Positions 35,675 through 44,739 of a stretch of DNA of 64,000 bases are shown here, in pieces. Location of the stretch: assembly GCA_016742095.1 (NCBI GenBank), contig JACVCJ010000010.1, positions 1 to 64,000 of the forward strand, in the 5' to 3' direction. Position 1 is the stretch's first letter. Each line of letters starts with the position of its first letter. The DNA comes from Bacteroidia bacterium. Its GTDB lineage: Bacteria > Bacteroidota > Bacteroidia > CAIKAF01. The position numbers were made by a program, and so were the translations under genes. The notes under the pieces were generated by a model that worked only from the letters and a program-made list of their open reading frames with translations, had not been told where the DNA came from and did no database searches.

Positions 35675-38395
35675 GCGCAACAGCGTCAGGTGACCGATCA
35701 GCTGTTTATTTTTGCCTTTGTACTCTTTATAATCGATACGATACACGTACATGCCGCTTTCCACGGGTTTTTCGGTGTTATTGAACCAGCCGCCGTTCCA
35801 GCCTTTATATACGTCCGATGAACGGAATACCTGTTCGCCCCAGCGGGAGAAGATGGTGAGGGAATAATTTTCCAGGTAGCTCATTACCGGTTTCCATTCG
35901 CTGTTCAGGTCGTCTTTGCCCGGCGTAAACGCATTGGGGATGAATATCTGCGGAAGCGGCTCCACCAGTATGAATTTCGAAAGGGAATCCACACAATTTC
36001 CGTTATAAACCACCTGCTGCAGTTCGTACTGGCCTTCCAGGAGAAACAGGTAACTGAAATCCGGTGTATTGAACATGGCCCCGTTGCTCAGGGTGTACAT
36101 TATTCCCGCGGCGTTCGCCGAAGCGTCGCTTACGTTCATCTGTGGAGCGTCGAGCTGTACGCGGTCCGGTGCGTTGAAACCGGCCACAGGCATGGGCGTA
36201 ACGTTCAGCGTGAGGGTTACCGTACTGTCGCAGCCATTGGCGGCCTGCAGCACCACGGGGTACACCCCGGTCTGGGTATAGGTCTGCCCCTGGTATACAA
36301 AGGTTTCTCCCTGGCACATCTGGTGATTCAGTACACTTTGTTTTACCGGAAATACATTCAGTACGTAATTGGATACAGCCGAGGTACATCCCTGGAATAC
36401 CACGTACAGGCTGTAATTCCCGGCGTCGGCAAGCTGCACGGGAACGATCTGCAGGTCTTCCGTGGCCTGCGGATTACCGCCCGGCAGGGTCCAGTTGTAC
36501 AGCAGTCCCGGCACCGTAGGCATATCCAGCAGCAGGTTATCGCCTTCACAGACGGCAGACGGACCGTTCAGCGGCGGAGCCGGTGGAATGGGAATAACGG
36601 TAACGGTTACCTGGTCCGTATCCTGGCAGATCCCCTGTGTGGTGATAAGTGTATAAACCTGTGTAGCTGCGGGCGTGAACGCTACATTGTCTGTAACCCC
36701 GTTGTCCCAGCCGGGATTGGGAGAACCGATCGCCGTAAGCGTAACCTGTGTTCCGGCGCACACCTGTATATCGGCACCGGCATCGGCTACCGGTACAGGC
36801 AACACAGTTACCGTTACCTGGTCGGTATCCTGACAGGGGCCCAGCGAAGAGATCAGTGTATATAGCTGTGTAACTGCCGGTGTAAAAGCCACATTATCCG
36901 TAACACCATTGTCCCAGATCGGGTTGGGTGAGCCGATCGCGGCCAATGTCACCGGGCTGCCCGCACACAGTTGTACATCGGGTCCGGCATCAGCTACCGG
37001 CACGGGGAAGACCGTAACCAGTACCTTGTCAGTATCTGTACAGGTCCCTATAGTAGCAGAAAGTGTATACCACTGGCTGACCAGCGGAGTAAAAGCCACA
37101 TTATCGGTAACACCGTTATCCCATACCGGGTTGGGCGTAGCAATGGCCGACAGTGTTACCTGCGTTCCCGCACATACCTGAACATCGGGGCCGCCGTTGG
37201 CTACCGGAGCCGGCAAAACGGTCACCAGTACCTGGTCGGTATCCTGGCAGGTATTGGGAGCCGTACCTATAAGCGTATAGGTCTGGGTAGCCGTCGCTAT
37301 AAAAGGTATGCCATTGGTAACACCGTTATCCCAGCTATAGGTATTGGCCCCGGAACCGGTCAGGGTCACCGGCTGCTGGGCACATACCGTAATATCGGGC
37401 CCTGCACTTACTACCGGAGAGGCCTGTATGGTAACCGAGGTTGTATCTGAGCCACAGATATTACCGTTCTGCACGGAATACCGGATATTGAAAGTGCCCG
37501 TACCGGAAACGGCCGGATCAAAATCTCCCGTCACGGAATCGATACAGGCGCCACAACTCGCAGTCCAGGTGCCGCCACCGATATCGGCCGTAATGGTAAA
37601 ACCGGAATGATTATCACAGATAACGCCATTTACGCCGGCAATAATGGGGTTAATGGTCGGATTTACCGGTACCGGCGGAGCATTTACATTGGTCTGCGCG
37701 CAAAAAGCCGCCAGTCCGCCGCCGGAAGTAACTTCGATCAGTATGGTATTGAGGCCCGGCTGAAAGTTATTGCACATATTGATATTGGCCGCATTGGGCA
37801 ACTGAAAGCCCACAAAGCCTCCCGGACCGGGCGGGTTCATGTTCGGCACGGCCGGCTGGGGCACCCCGTTCACAAAAATATTGGTTACGGCGTTATCGGC
37901 CATGAACGACATGTTCACACAGAAGCTGGCCGGGATATTATTGCCGCAGGCATCGCTGCAGGGCAGGTTGAACTGTATACGATAATAATACACGATGAGG
38001 CCGCCCACGAAGAACTGTCCGTCGTCGATGGCATTTACATTGGACGATATCCATTGCGCATCGGGCCAGGGACTGGGCGAATAGGGATTGGTCACCGGAA
38101 CACCCAGCACCACCGCCGGGTTATAAGGCCCGCCCATGCCGTTGAGGGAAACGCCCCAGTCCATATCCGGCGCGCCCGAAGGCAGAATGCCGCCGTTGCC
38201 GTTCTTGCCCGTATGAAAGTAATTACTGGCCGGCACGAGGAAACCCGAGCAGTCCGGATCATTGCAGTCAACAAGTCCGTCCCCGTCGTCGTCGATGCCA
38301 TTGCTGCAGTTTTCCGCCTGCTGTGCATAGGAAGTATAGGAGAAAGCGCAGAGAAAAAGAAAACAGAATACCCGGACCAGGACCGTCTTTTTCAT
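35672..38395 (-). CDS. Large secreted Ig/PKD-repeat protein with type B (gliding-type) T9SS sorting domain
   Basis: The protein has 907 residues with a clear signal peptide (MKKTVLVRVFCFLFLCAFSY, cleavage after YAQ). It continues with a DxDxDG calcium motif (NGIDDDGDGLVDCNDPDC), a central region with VSLNGMGGPYNPAVV and FQLPNAANINMCNNF, then four 69-residue Ig-like repeats (residues about 319-595) and one or two diverged domains. The last 90 residues (IFIPNAFTPGKDDLNSEWKP, IFSRWGEQVF, ESGMYVYRI, HLTLLR) are a typical type B C-terminal signal that leads to T9SS secretion. It is probably a cell-surface adhesin or matrix protein. GC returns to the genome average here. Confidence 0.92.
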   Translation of the reverse strand: MKKTVLVRVFCFLFLCAFSYTSYAQQAENCSNGIDDDGDGLVDCNDPDCSGFLVPASNYFHTGKNGNGGILPSGAPDMDWGVSLNGMGGPYNPAVVLGVPVTNPYSPSPWPDAQWISSNVNAIDDGQFFVGGLIVYYYRIQFNLPCSDACGNNIPASFCVNMSFMADNAVTNIFVNGVPQPAVPNMNPPGPGGFVGFQLPNAANINMCNNFQPGLNTILIEVTSGGGLAAFCAQTNVNAPPVPVNPTINPIIAGVNGVICDNHSGFTITADIGGGTWTASCGACIDSVTGDFDPAVSGTGTFNIRYSVQNGNICGSDTTSVTIQASPVVSAGPDITVCAQQPVTLTGSGANTYSWDNGVTNGIPFIATATQTYTLIGTAPNTCQDTDQVLVTVLPAPVANGGPDVQVCAGTQVTLSAIATPNPVWDNGVTDNVAFTPLVSQWYTLSATIGTCTDTDKVLVTVFPVPVADAGPDVQLCAGSPVTLAAIGSPNPIWDNGVTDNVAFTPAVTQLYTLISSLGPCQDTDQVTVTVLPVPVADAGADIQVCAGTQVTLTAIGSPNPGWDNGVTDNVAFTPAATQVYTLITTQGICQDTDQVTVTVIPIPPAPPLNGPSAVCEGDNLLLDMPTVPGLLYNWTLPGGNPQATEDLQIVPVQLADAGNYSLYVVFQGCTSAVSNYVLNVFPVKQSVLNHQMCQGETFVYQGQTYTQTGVYPVVLQAANGCDSTVTLTLNVTPMPVAGFNAPDRVQLDAPQMNVSDASANAAGIMYTLSNGAMFNTPDFSYLFLLEGQYELQQVVYNGNCVDSLSKFILVEPLPQIFIPNAFTPGKDDLNSEWKPVMSYLENYSLTIFSRWGEQVFRSSDVYKGWNGGWFNNTEKPVESGMYVYRIDYKEYKGKNKQLIGHLTLLR
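36611..37438 (-). repeat. Four tandem 207-bp (69-residue) Ig-like repeats
   Basis: The landmark acct(g/t)gtc recurs at 36611, 36818, 37025 and 37232, exactly 207 bp apart. Each unit encodes the pattern PVADAGPDVQVCAG, WDNGVTDNVAFTP, YTL, C(Q/T)DTD. The unit nearest the N-terminus (37232-37438) is the most diverged. Confidence 0.85.
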
Positions 38396-38921
38396 AGTGT
38401 TCAGATGTATAGTTAAGTGCCTGCAATTTATGAAATTTTACCATATTTTAACAATTCGCAGAAAATAATATTCCTCATCCTGAAGCAGATACTTACTGAA
38501 CCTGTTGAAAACCGCTAAAGGCGGGCCCATCACCGGAACCCGTCTCTGTTTGCGTTTAGTTCATCTTTTATTTAAGCAGATCGATGGCCTTGTCCAGGGC
38601 CTGCATACTTCCGGGAAGTACGGTCAGTTGCATCAAAACGAGAGGTTTTCGGGGCCGGTAAAGGTAATATAAAGCCCACAGCGATGTACGGCGAAAATAC
38701 AGAATGGATATAAGCGATTGAGAACCAGAAAAAAACAAGTTTTAACAGATTATTCGATCTCGGGTGAAGCAGGATATGTTTTTTTCACTATGTTTGCAGG
38801 GATTTGGGAATGAGAGTAAGGACGTAGATTTACGTTATCCTGCATCGGTATCGTTGTACGTTAATGCCAATCTGTAATCTCTGCTTGAAACTCAATGTAA
38901 TTTTTATTTTTTTTATTCAGA
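38396..38921. other. Intergenic region with long leader of the RRM gene
   Basis: No convincing gene lies in these 526 bp. A -7-like TATGTTTG at 38785-38792 would give the RRM gene a leader of about 125 nt, which contains small hairpins such as ACGTA-GATT-TACGT near 38821. A short minus-strand frame ending at 38568 (MQLTVLPGSMQALDKAIDLL) may be a gene remnant but is not supported as a CDS. The stretch just before the ATG is very AT-rich. Confidence 0.5.
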
Positions 38922-39278
38922 ATGAACATTTTTGTTTCAAATTTAAGCTACGGCGTAAGTGATGCCGACTTAAGAGAGTTGTTTGAAGAGTACGGAGCCG
39001 TATCTTCAGCTAAAGTAATTATGGATCGTGAAACCGGTCGTTCAAGAGGTTTCGGATTTGTTGAAATGGGTGATGCCGAAGGGCAGAAAGCCATCGATGA
39101 ACTGGACCGCGCCGAATACGACGGAAAAGTTATTTCCGTATCGGTTGCCCGTCCGAAAGAGAACAACAACAACCGCAGTGGTGGCGGCTTCCGTGGCAAC
39201 CGCGGTGGCGGCGGTCATGGTGGTAACAGCGGTGGTTTCAAACCCCGTCGTAACTACGACAACAACAACAGTTACTAA
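38922..39278 (+). CDS. RRM-type glycine-rich RNA-binding protein
   Basis: The protein has 118 residues. An RNA recognition motif covers residues 1-80, with RNP2 as IFVSNL (residues 2-7) and RNP1 as RGFGFVEM near residue 43. A Gly/Asn/Arg-rich tail (SGGGFRGNRGGGGHGGNSGG) follows. This is the small bacterial RRM protein common in Cyanobacteria and Bacteroidota, likely an RNA chaperone, often induced by cold. The long leader before it is consistent with RNA-level control, which is an inference. It is monocistronic with its own terminator. Confidence 0.93.
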   Translation: MNIFVSNLSYGVSDADLRELFEEYGAVSSAKVIMDRETGRSRGFGFVEMGDAEGQKAIDELDRAEYDGKVISVSVARPKENNNNRSGGGFRGNRGGGGHGGNSGGFKPRRNYDNNNSY

Positions 39279-39304
39279 GAAAATAATTCTTTCATATTGT
39301 TTAA

Positions 39305-39332
39305 GGCATCCTCACAAGGGATGTCTTTTTTT
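39305..39332 (+). terminator. Terminator of the RRM gene
   Basis: Stem ggcatcc/ggatgtc (one G-U pair) with a 7-nt loop is followed by TTTTTTT. Confidence 0.75.
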
Positions 39333-39350
39333 ATTGCCCGAAAGTCTGCG

Positions 39351-39380
39351 CACAAAAAAAGCCCCGGCATAACCGGGGCT
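39351..39380 (-). terminator. Terminator of the aconitase gene
   Basis: Read on the minus strand, the stem AGCCCCGG/CCGGGGCT with a 5-nt loop (ttatg) is followed by TTTTTTTG. It lies 23 bp past the acnA stop. Confidence 0.85.
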
Positions 39381-39403
39381 TATCTATAAACAAGGATGTT
39401 GTT

Positions 39404-42070
39404 TTAGTTTTTCAGGAACTGACGCAGTACGTACTGAAGGATACCTCCGTTCTTGTAGTACTCGATCTCGATCTGTGAATCCAGGCGGCAGGTCACTTCA
39501 AACTCCGTAACGGTACCATCTTCTTTGGCAGCGGTTACTTTCAGTACTTTACCCGGGGTAAGTCCTTCGGTGATGCCGTGGATCGTGAATACTTCCTTAC
39601 CTGTGAGGCCCAGCGTTTCGGCCGACTGACCGTTGCGATATACCAGCGGCAGTACGCCCATGCCCACCAGGTTGCTGCGGTGGATACGCTCGTAGCTCTC
39701 GGCAATTACGGCTTTTACTCCCAGCAGGAACGTTCCTTTGGCAGCCCAGTCGCGGCTCGATCCGGAACCGTATTCTTTACCGGCCAGCACCACCAGCGGC
39801 GTTTTCTCGGCCTGGTATTTCATCGAAGCGTCGTATACGCTCATTTCCTCACCGGTAGGCAGGTAGGTGGTAAATCCGCCTTCCTGGGTAGCCAGTTTGT
39901 TCTTGATACGTACGTTGGCAAAAGTACCGCGCATCATCACCTCGTGGTTACCACGGCGCGATCCGTACGAATTGAAGTCGGCCTTCTGTACGCCTTTGGC
40001 AGAAAGGTATTTACCGGCAGGTGTACTTTCTTTGAAAGAACCGGCGGGCGAAATGTGGTCTGTAGTAATGGAATCTCCCAGTACCAGCAGGGTACGTGCA
40101 TTGCGGATATCTTCCGGTTCGGCCACGGTCTCTGACAGGTTATTGAAGAAAGGCGCTTCGGCAATATAGGTGGAATCGGCATCCCAGGCAAAGATCTCGC
40201 CTTCGGGGGCAGCCAGTTCCTGCCAGGACTCGTCACCGGTGAACACTTTGGCGTATTCTTTGGCAAAGGCCTCTTTGGTAACGCTTTTCATTACGGATTC
40301 GTAGATCTCCTGGTTGCTCGGCCATACGTCTTTCATGAATACCGGGTTGCCGTTCTTATCGGTTCCCAGGGGTTCGTTAAAGATATCGGTATTTACCGTA
40401 CCGGCCAGGGCGTAAACCACTACCAGCATGGGCGAGGCCAGGAAGTTCATTTTTACCTGCGGGTGTACGCGGGCCTCGAAGTTACGGTTACCCGAAAGCA
40501 CCGAAGTTACCACCAGGTCTCCCCCGTCAACGGCGGCCGCGATATGATCGGGCAGCGGACCGGAGTTACCGATACAGGTGGTACAGCCGTAACCGGCCAG
40601 GTTAAATTTCATGGCTTCCAGCTCTTCGAGCAGTCCGGCATTGATGAGGTAATCGGTTACCGCACGGGAGCCCGGAGCCAGGGATGTTTTTACCCAGGGT
40701 TTTACCTGCAGACCCAGTGCACGTGCCTTTTTGGCCACCAGACCCGCACCGATCATTACGCTGGGGTTCGAGGTGTTGGTACAGCTGGTAATGGCGGCAA
40801 TGACCACATCGCCGTCCTTCAGGTTATAATGATTGCCTTCCGGATCGGATACGTTCACGGCTTTGGCCTGCTCCTGGGTGCGACCGAAGTCTTTTTCCAG
40901 GCTGGCCTGGTAGCCCTGCTGCAGGGTGCTGAGGATAATCTTGTCCTGCGGACGTTTCGGGCCGGCCACGGTAGGTACCACGGTGGTCAGGTCCAGTTCC
41001 AGCACGTGTGTGTACTGTACTTTATCCTCGTTCTCGCGCCACAGCATATTGGCTTTGCAGTAAGCTTCCACCAGTTGTACCTGGTCTTCGGCGCGGTTGG
41101 TCTTGCGCATGTAATCCAGCGTCTGGTCATCGATCGGGAAGAACGATACCGTACAGCCGAACTCAGGCGACATATTGGAGATGGTGGCACGGTCGGGAAC
41201 ACTCAGGTTGTCCAGGCCGGGACCGAATACTTCTACGAATTTTTCTACTACTCCATACTGGCGCAGCAGGTTGGTGATGGTAAGTACCATATCGGTAGCG
41301 GTAGCCCCTTCGGGCAGTTTACCGGTGAGGCGCAGACCGATCACTTCGGGCATTACAAAGAACAGGGGCTGACCCAGCAGGGCCGCCTCGGCCTCGATAC
41401 CGCCCACACCCCAGGCAATTACACCGATACCGTTCACCATAGGTGTGTGCGAGTCGGTACCTACGAGGGTATCGGGGAAAGCCAGTCCGTCGCGGGTGAT
41501 CACGCCCTGTGCCAGGTATTCCAGGTTCACCTGGTGGCAGATACCCATTCCCGGAGGAACCACCGAGAAGTTGTTAAAGGCTTTCTGGGCCCATTTCAGG
41601 AACTGGTAACGCTCTTTATTGCGCTCGTATTCCAGTTCCATATTTTTACTGAGGGAGTCTGAACTTCCGAAATAGTCAATCTGTACAGAGTGGTCGATCA
41701 CCAGGTCTACGGGTACCAGCGGATTGATCCGGCTGCCTACTTTACCTTTGCGAACGGCTTCGGCGCGGATCGACGTAATGTCCACCACGGCCGGAACTCC
41801 TGTAAAGTCCTGCATCAGTACGCGGGCAGGTTTAAAAGGAATTTCCTTGTCGGCCGGTTTCGGCTTCCAGTTTAAGATCGTTTCCACGTTTTCACGTGTG
41901 ATGGCAAAATTGTCATAGTTACGCAGCGCGTTTTCCAGTAGTACACGAATCGAGAACGGAAGCGCATCCACCGCATAGCCCTGGTTCTGAAGCTCTGCCA
42001 GTGAATAGTAACCGAAAGTTCCTTTCGCGCTTGTCAATTCCCGCTTAATGCCGAATATATCCTGACTCAT
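39404..42070 (-). CDS. acnA: Aconitate hydratase, AcnA/IRP type
   Basis: The protein has 888 residues and interconverts citrate and isocitrate in the TCA cycle. The 4Fe-4S ligands are visible: C in AITSCTNTSNPSVMIGAGL and the pair in GYGCTTCIGNSGPL. TDSHTPMVNGIGVIAWGVGG, the substrate-binding FPALRVLMQDFTGVPAVVD-like segment near the start (RVLMQDFTGVPAVVDIT) and the swivel domain GDSITTDHISPAGS ... YGSRRGNHEVMMRGTF fit AcnA rather than AcnB. It starts at ATG 42070. A TATCTTTG element lies 25 bp upstream, and a strong terminator lies downstream, so it is monocistronic. Confidence 0.98.
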   Translation of the reverse strand: MSQDIFGIKRELTSAKGTFGYYSLAELQNQGYAVDALPFSIRVLLENALRNYDNFAITRENVETILNWKPKPADKEIPFKPARVLMQDFTGVPAVVDITSIRAEAVRKGKVGSRINPLVPVDLVIDHSVQIDYFGSSDSLSKNMELEYERNKERYQFLKWAQKAFNNFSVVPPGMGICHQVNLEYLAQGVITRDGLAFPDTLVGTDSHTPMVNGIGVIAWGVGGIEAEAALLGQPLFFVMPEVIGLRLTGKLPEGATATDMVLTITNLLRQYGVVEKFVEVFGPGLDNLSVPDRATISNMSPEFGCTVSFFPIDDQTLDYMRKTNRAEDQVQLVEAYCKANMLWRENEDKVQYTHVLELDLTTVVPTVAGPKRPQDKIILSTLQQGYQASLEKDFGRTQEQAKAVNVSDPEGNHYNLKDGDVVIAAITSCTNTSNPSVMIGAGLVAKKARALGLQVKPWVKTSLAPGSRAVTDYLINAGLLEELEAMKFNLAGYGCTTCIGNSGPLPDHIAAAVDGGDLVVTSVLSGNRNFEARVHPQVKMNFLASPMLVVVYALAGTVNTDIFNEPLGTDKNGNPVFMKDVWPSNQEIYESVMKSVTKEAFAKEYAKVFTGDESWQELAAPEGEIFAWDADSTYIAEAPFFNNLSETVAEPEDIRNARTLLVLGDSITTDHISPAGSFKESTPAGKYLSAKGVQKADFNSYGSRRGNHEVMMRGTFANVRIKNKLATQEGGFTTYLPTGEEMSVYDASMKYQAEKTPLVVLAGKEYGSGSSRDWAAKGTFLLGVKAVIAESYERIHRSNLVGMGVLPLVYRNGQSAETLGLTGKEVFTIHGITEGLTPGKVLKVTAAKEDGTVTEFEVTCRLDSQIEIEYYKNGGILQYVLRQFLKN

Positions 42071-42094
42071 TACAAATTGATTTTATAGATGCAC

Positions 42095-42102
42095 AAAGAT
42101 AA
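42095..42102 (-). promoter_or_regulatory. -7 element for acnA
   Basis: CAAAGATA on the plus strand reads TATCTTTG on the coding strand, a full match to TAnnTTTG, 25 bp before the ATG. A -33 box at the usual spacing is not clear. Confidence 0.55.
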
Positions 42103-42277
42103 TTGTATCACTTAAAAAGGGGAAAATAAATTGCAAAATACCTATAGATATTTTCTATGCCTGTATTGACGGCACTTTGCCGCTGACAATAACATCGTAA
42201 AACAGGGCATTTTACTACCTAAATACAGGTAGACCACTGCGCTTCGATTTAACCTGAAAATAATACGGAAGCCCGGT

Positions 42278-43174
42278 TTACCAGAGCTTTGCGGGATATT
42301 CGCCGGATGCGGTAAGTGCGGCCAGGCTCTGCTGTACGCCTTCTTTATCTTCGCGGTAGGTAACGCCGAACCACTGTGCCGAATTGGGAATGATGCGTAT
42401 ACGATGCCCTTCGTCCATCAGTTTTTTAACGGCCAGCGGAATGTAGAACTCTGCCTTGGGGTCCCGGATATTGGCGGCGGCAAATTCGCGGAACCAGGCA
42501 TCGAGACGTTCGAATACCGAGATCTGGAAGCCCCAGAAATTCATGCTCACCGGGCTGTCTTCGGGCAGGGGCAGCAGGCTGCCGTCCTTTTCCTCGGATA
42601 CGATCTGTCCGTCTTTGCGGTATATTTTGGTACGTTCGGTAATGTTCTGCAGGTAGCCCTCTCCATCTACTTCGCACACACCGCGCGATACGCTGCCGTT
42701 CTCCGAGAGCGTGCGGGCCAGCTCGTAACCGGCCATGGCATGCAGGCTGTCCGGGTTCTGTGCAGAGAGGAATGCGGCCATGGTCACAAAGGCATCGCGG
42801 CCGTAAAAATCGTCGGCATTGATCACCGCAAAGGGCGTGTCGATCTGTTTACGCGCGGCCAGCATGGCGTGTCCCGTGCCCCAGGGCTTGGTACGTTCTG
42901 CCGGTGTTTCCAGTCCGAAGGGCGAAATGTCCAGGGTTTGGTAGGCAAACTCGTAGGGAATACGGCCCTGCAGTTTCGCGTCGAACACCTCTTTAAAATC
43001 CGGCTCCAGTTCGGGGCGGATAATGAATACGATCTTGCCGAAACCGGCGCGTATAGCGTCGAAGAGAGAATAATCCATAATGGTTTCGCCATTGGGCCCG
43101 AATGGGTCGATCTGTTTGATCCCGCCGTAGCGGCTGCCGATCCCGGCGGCTAATATGACTAAAGTAGGCTTCAT
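42278..43174 (-). CDS. Nucleotidyltransferase (sugar-phosphate type)
   Basis: The protein has 298 residues from ATG 43174 (MKPTLVILAAGIGSRYGGIK). The nucleotidyltransferase signature is LAAGIGSRYGG near the N-terminus, with the family's product-binding AVINADDFYGRDAF later (metal-binding DD at about 110) and WGTGHAML. This family makes NDP-sugars from sugar 1-phosphates, but it is a distinct Bacteroidota/Firmicutes branch whose substrate is unknown. Upstream in-frame codons to 43372 are out of character and excluded. The gap to acnA (about 200 bp) holds no gene. Confidence 0.85.
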   Translation of the reverse strand: MKPTLVILAAGIGSRYGGIKQIDPFGPNGETIMDYSLFDAIRAGFGKIVFIIRPELEPDFKEVFDAKLQGRIPYEFAYQTLDISPFGLETPAERTKPWGTGHAMLAARKQIDTPFAVINADDFYGRDAFVTMAAFLSAQNPDSLHAMAGYELARTLSENGSVSRGVCEVDGEGYLQNITERTKIYRKDGQIVSEEKDGSLLPLPEDSPVSMNFWGFQISVFERLDAWFREFAAANIRDPKAEFYIPLAVKKLMDEGHRIRIIPNSAQWFGVTYREDKEGVQQSLAALTASGEYPAKLW

Positions 43175-43224
43175 GCTTCTAATTTGGGGACGAAAATGGG
43201 AAAAATATCCGTAGCCGCAAAACC

Positions 43225-44688
43225 TTATTGATGCAGCGTGGCTTTTCGCAGCAGTTCCACTTTGATGGTGAGAAAATCGAGCATAATGGAGTCGTTGTAC
43301 TGTGCCACTCCACCCGCTGCCGTCTTGCGCGCCAGGGCATCCTGCATGCTTTTTTCCGCCGCATCGTCCCATACGCCCAGCGAGGTGGCCTTGTCGTAAA
43401 GTTTCAGGTAGTATTTAAATACGTAACACAGCATTTTATGGAACTGTCCCAGCTCTTCCAGGGCAAAGCGTATCTGTTTGTAGTTGCGCAACTCCATTAC
43501 GGCCCGCTCGTATTCGTCGTTCAGGATGAAAATGAGCACCAGCAGCGTACGGAAATAGTAATAATCGTACGAACTTTCGGGCACCGACATGGTCACCAGC
43601 AGCTGTTTGGCGTCCTTGTTGCGTTTCAGGGCCATGTGTATCAGCACGCGCTGGAACAGGAAACGGCAGCGCAGGCGGTCTTCAGCCTGCCAGTCTTTTT
43701 TGTAACGCTCCATTACGGTATCGGCCTTTTCAAAATCAGCCTTTTTCAGCAGGGCCGATATGTAGTTGAACAGGATATTGCCGCGCAGTTCGTACTGCCC
43801 GATCATGGGTTCGGTGTATGCTTTTTCGAAATAGCCGGCGGCCTTTACAAAATCGCCGGAGAGGTAATAATGAAAACCCTGGTTCGACAGTACCCAGATG
43901 GTTTCAAAATCCTTTACAAGGTAGGCGTGTTCGTAATTGTTCAGCATGGCGGAGCACACCTCCAGCGCCTGTATGGCCTCTTTGCCCGATTTGCTGTAGG
44001 TGGCCGATTTCAGCACCAGGTACTGTATGGTTGGCGCATTGCCCGGATCTTCGAGGTCGATGCCGAAAAAAGAAGGCTCTTCCTGGTAACCGCTTACGCC
44101 CAGCAGCTCGAGCTGTTTATTGATAAAGGCCTGTTTGGCCGAAAGCTCCGCCAGTTTAACGGCCGAGTTCTTGAGTACGTTGTCGCGGTGCTCGTGCAGT
44201 TTCTGTTTGTAATCGAGCAGGAATTTATCCTTCAGGTGCAGGTTCTTAAAACTGAAATCGTAGTATATTTTTTCCAGCCATTCGCGCAGGTAGGGATTGG
44301 TGATCTGCTGGTCCTTGGCCTGGTATTCCTTTTCGAAAAAGGCGCTGTCGCCCGTGCGAAGCAGCACCGAAAGATAGGTGAGCATGCGCAGCTGTCCCAC
44401 CATCGGAAATACATTGTTGGAGCCGATAAACTCTTCGATCTCGCGGGAAAGAATGCGGAAATCGTTGCGGAGCAGGTAATCGAATTTGGCGGCGTACTCG
44501 TATTTGTAAATACCGTAAAATACGTCTTCCTTGGTAAAATTACCGTTCTTTTTCTCCAGTAATTTTACCAGAACTTTGCAGGTTTGGTAACTTTTGGTCT
44601 TATTTTGCTTACGCAAATAATCCAGTAATTCTTCCTGTTCATTCTGGTAAAGAGTCTTCAGCAGGTTTATGGCCCTATTCGTATACAA
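43225..44688 (-). CDS. Helical-repeat protein of unknown function (TTG start)
   Basis: The protein has 487 residues, probably cytosolic. It is rich in helices with TPR-like rhythm, for example FETIWVLSNQGFHYYLSGDFVKAAGYFEKAY near the middle and KADFEKADTVMERYKKDW. The start is unusual: no ATG exists in frame for the first 80 codons. TTG at 44688 is preferred because it directly follows a good promoter (44708-44738), and upstream codons in the longer frame would overlap rluE's start region. No family name is recognised. The role may be protein-protein scaffolding. Confidence 0.72.
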   Translation of the reverse strand: MYTNRAINLLKTLYQNEQEELLDYLRKQNKTKSYQTCKVLVKLLEKKNGNFTKEDVFYGIYKYEYAAKFDYLLRNDFRILSREIEEFIGSNNVFPMVGQLRMLTYLSVLLRTGDSAFFEKEYQAKDQQITNPYLREWLEKIYYDFSFKNLHLKDKFLLDYKQKLHEHRDNVLKNSAVKLAELSAKQAFINKQLELLGVSGYQEEPSFFGIDLEDPGNAPTIQYLVLKSATYSKSGKEAIQALEVCSAMLNNYEHAYLVKDFETIWVLSNQGFHYYLSGDFVKAAGYFEKAYTEPMIGQYELRGNILFNYISALLKKADFEKADTVMERYKKDWQAEDRLRCRFLFQRVLIHMALKRNKDAKQLLVTMSVPESSYDYYYFRTLLVLIFILNDEYERAVMELRNYKQIRFALEELGQFHKMLCYVFKYYLKLYDKATSLGVWDDAAEKSMQDALARKTAAGGVAQYNDSIMLDFLTIKVELLRKATLHQ

Positions 44689-44707
44689 ATGAAAGAAGTT
44701 TAATATG

Positions 44708-44738
44708 CAAATATACACTACTGATACTAAGCACAAAA
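44708..44738 (-). promoter_or_regulatory. Promoter of the helical-repeat gene
   Basis: On the minus strand TTTTG (44738-44734) and TATATTTG (44715-44708) are 18 bp apart, a full Bacteroidota -33/-7 pair. It lies 20 bp before the TTG start and overlaps the 5' flank of the divergent rluE. Confidence 0.6.
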
Positions 44739-44739
44739 T

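Noticed and set aside
38568-38633. Short minus-strand frame (MQLTVLPGSMQALDKAIDLL)
   Set aside because: Only 21 codons and no promoter; may be a gene remnant, but cannot be supported.
43228-44562. Plus-strand frame of 444 codons
   Set aside because: Mirror of the helical-repeat gene, which has a promoter and sensible helical periodicity.
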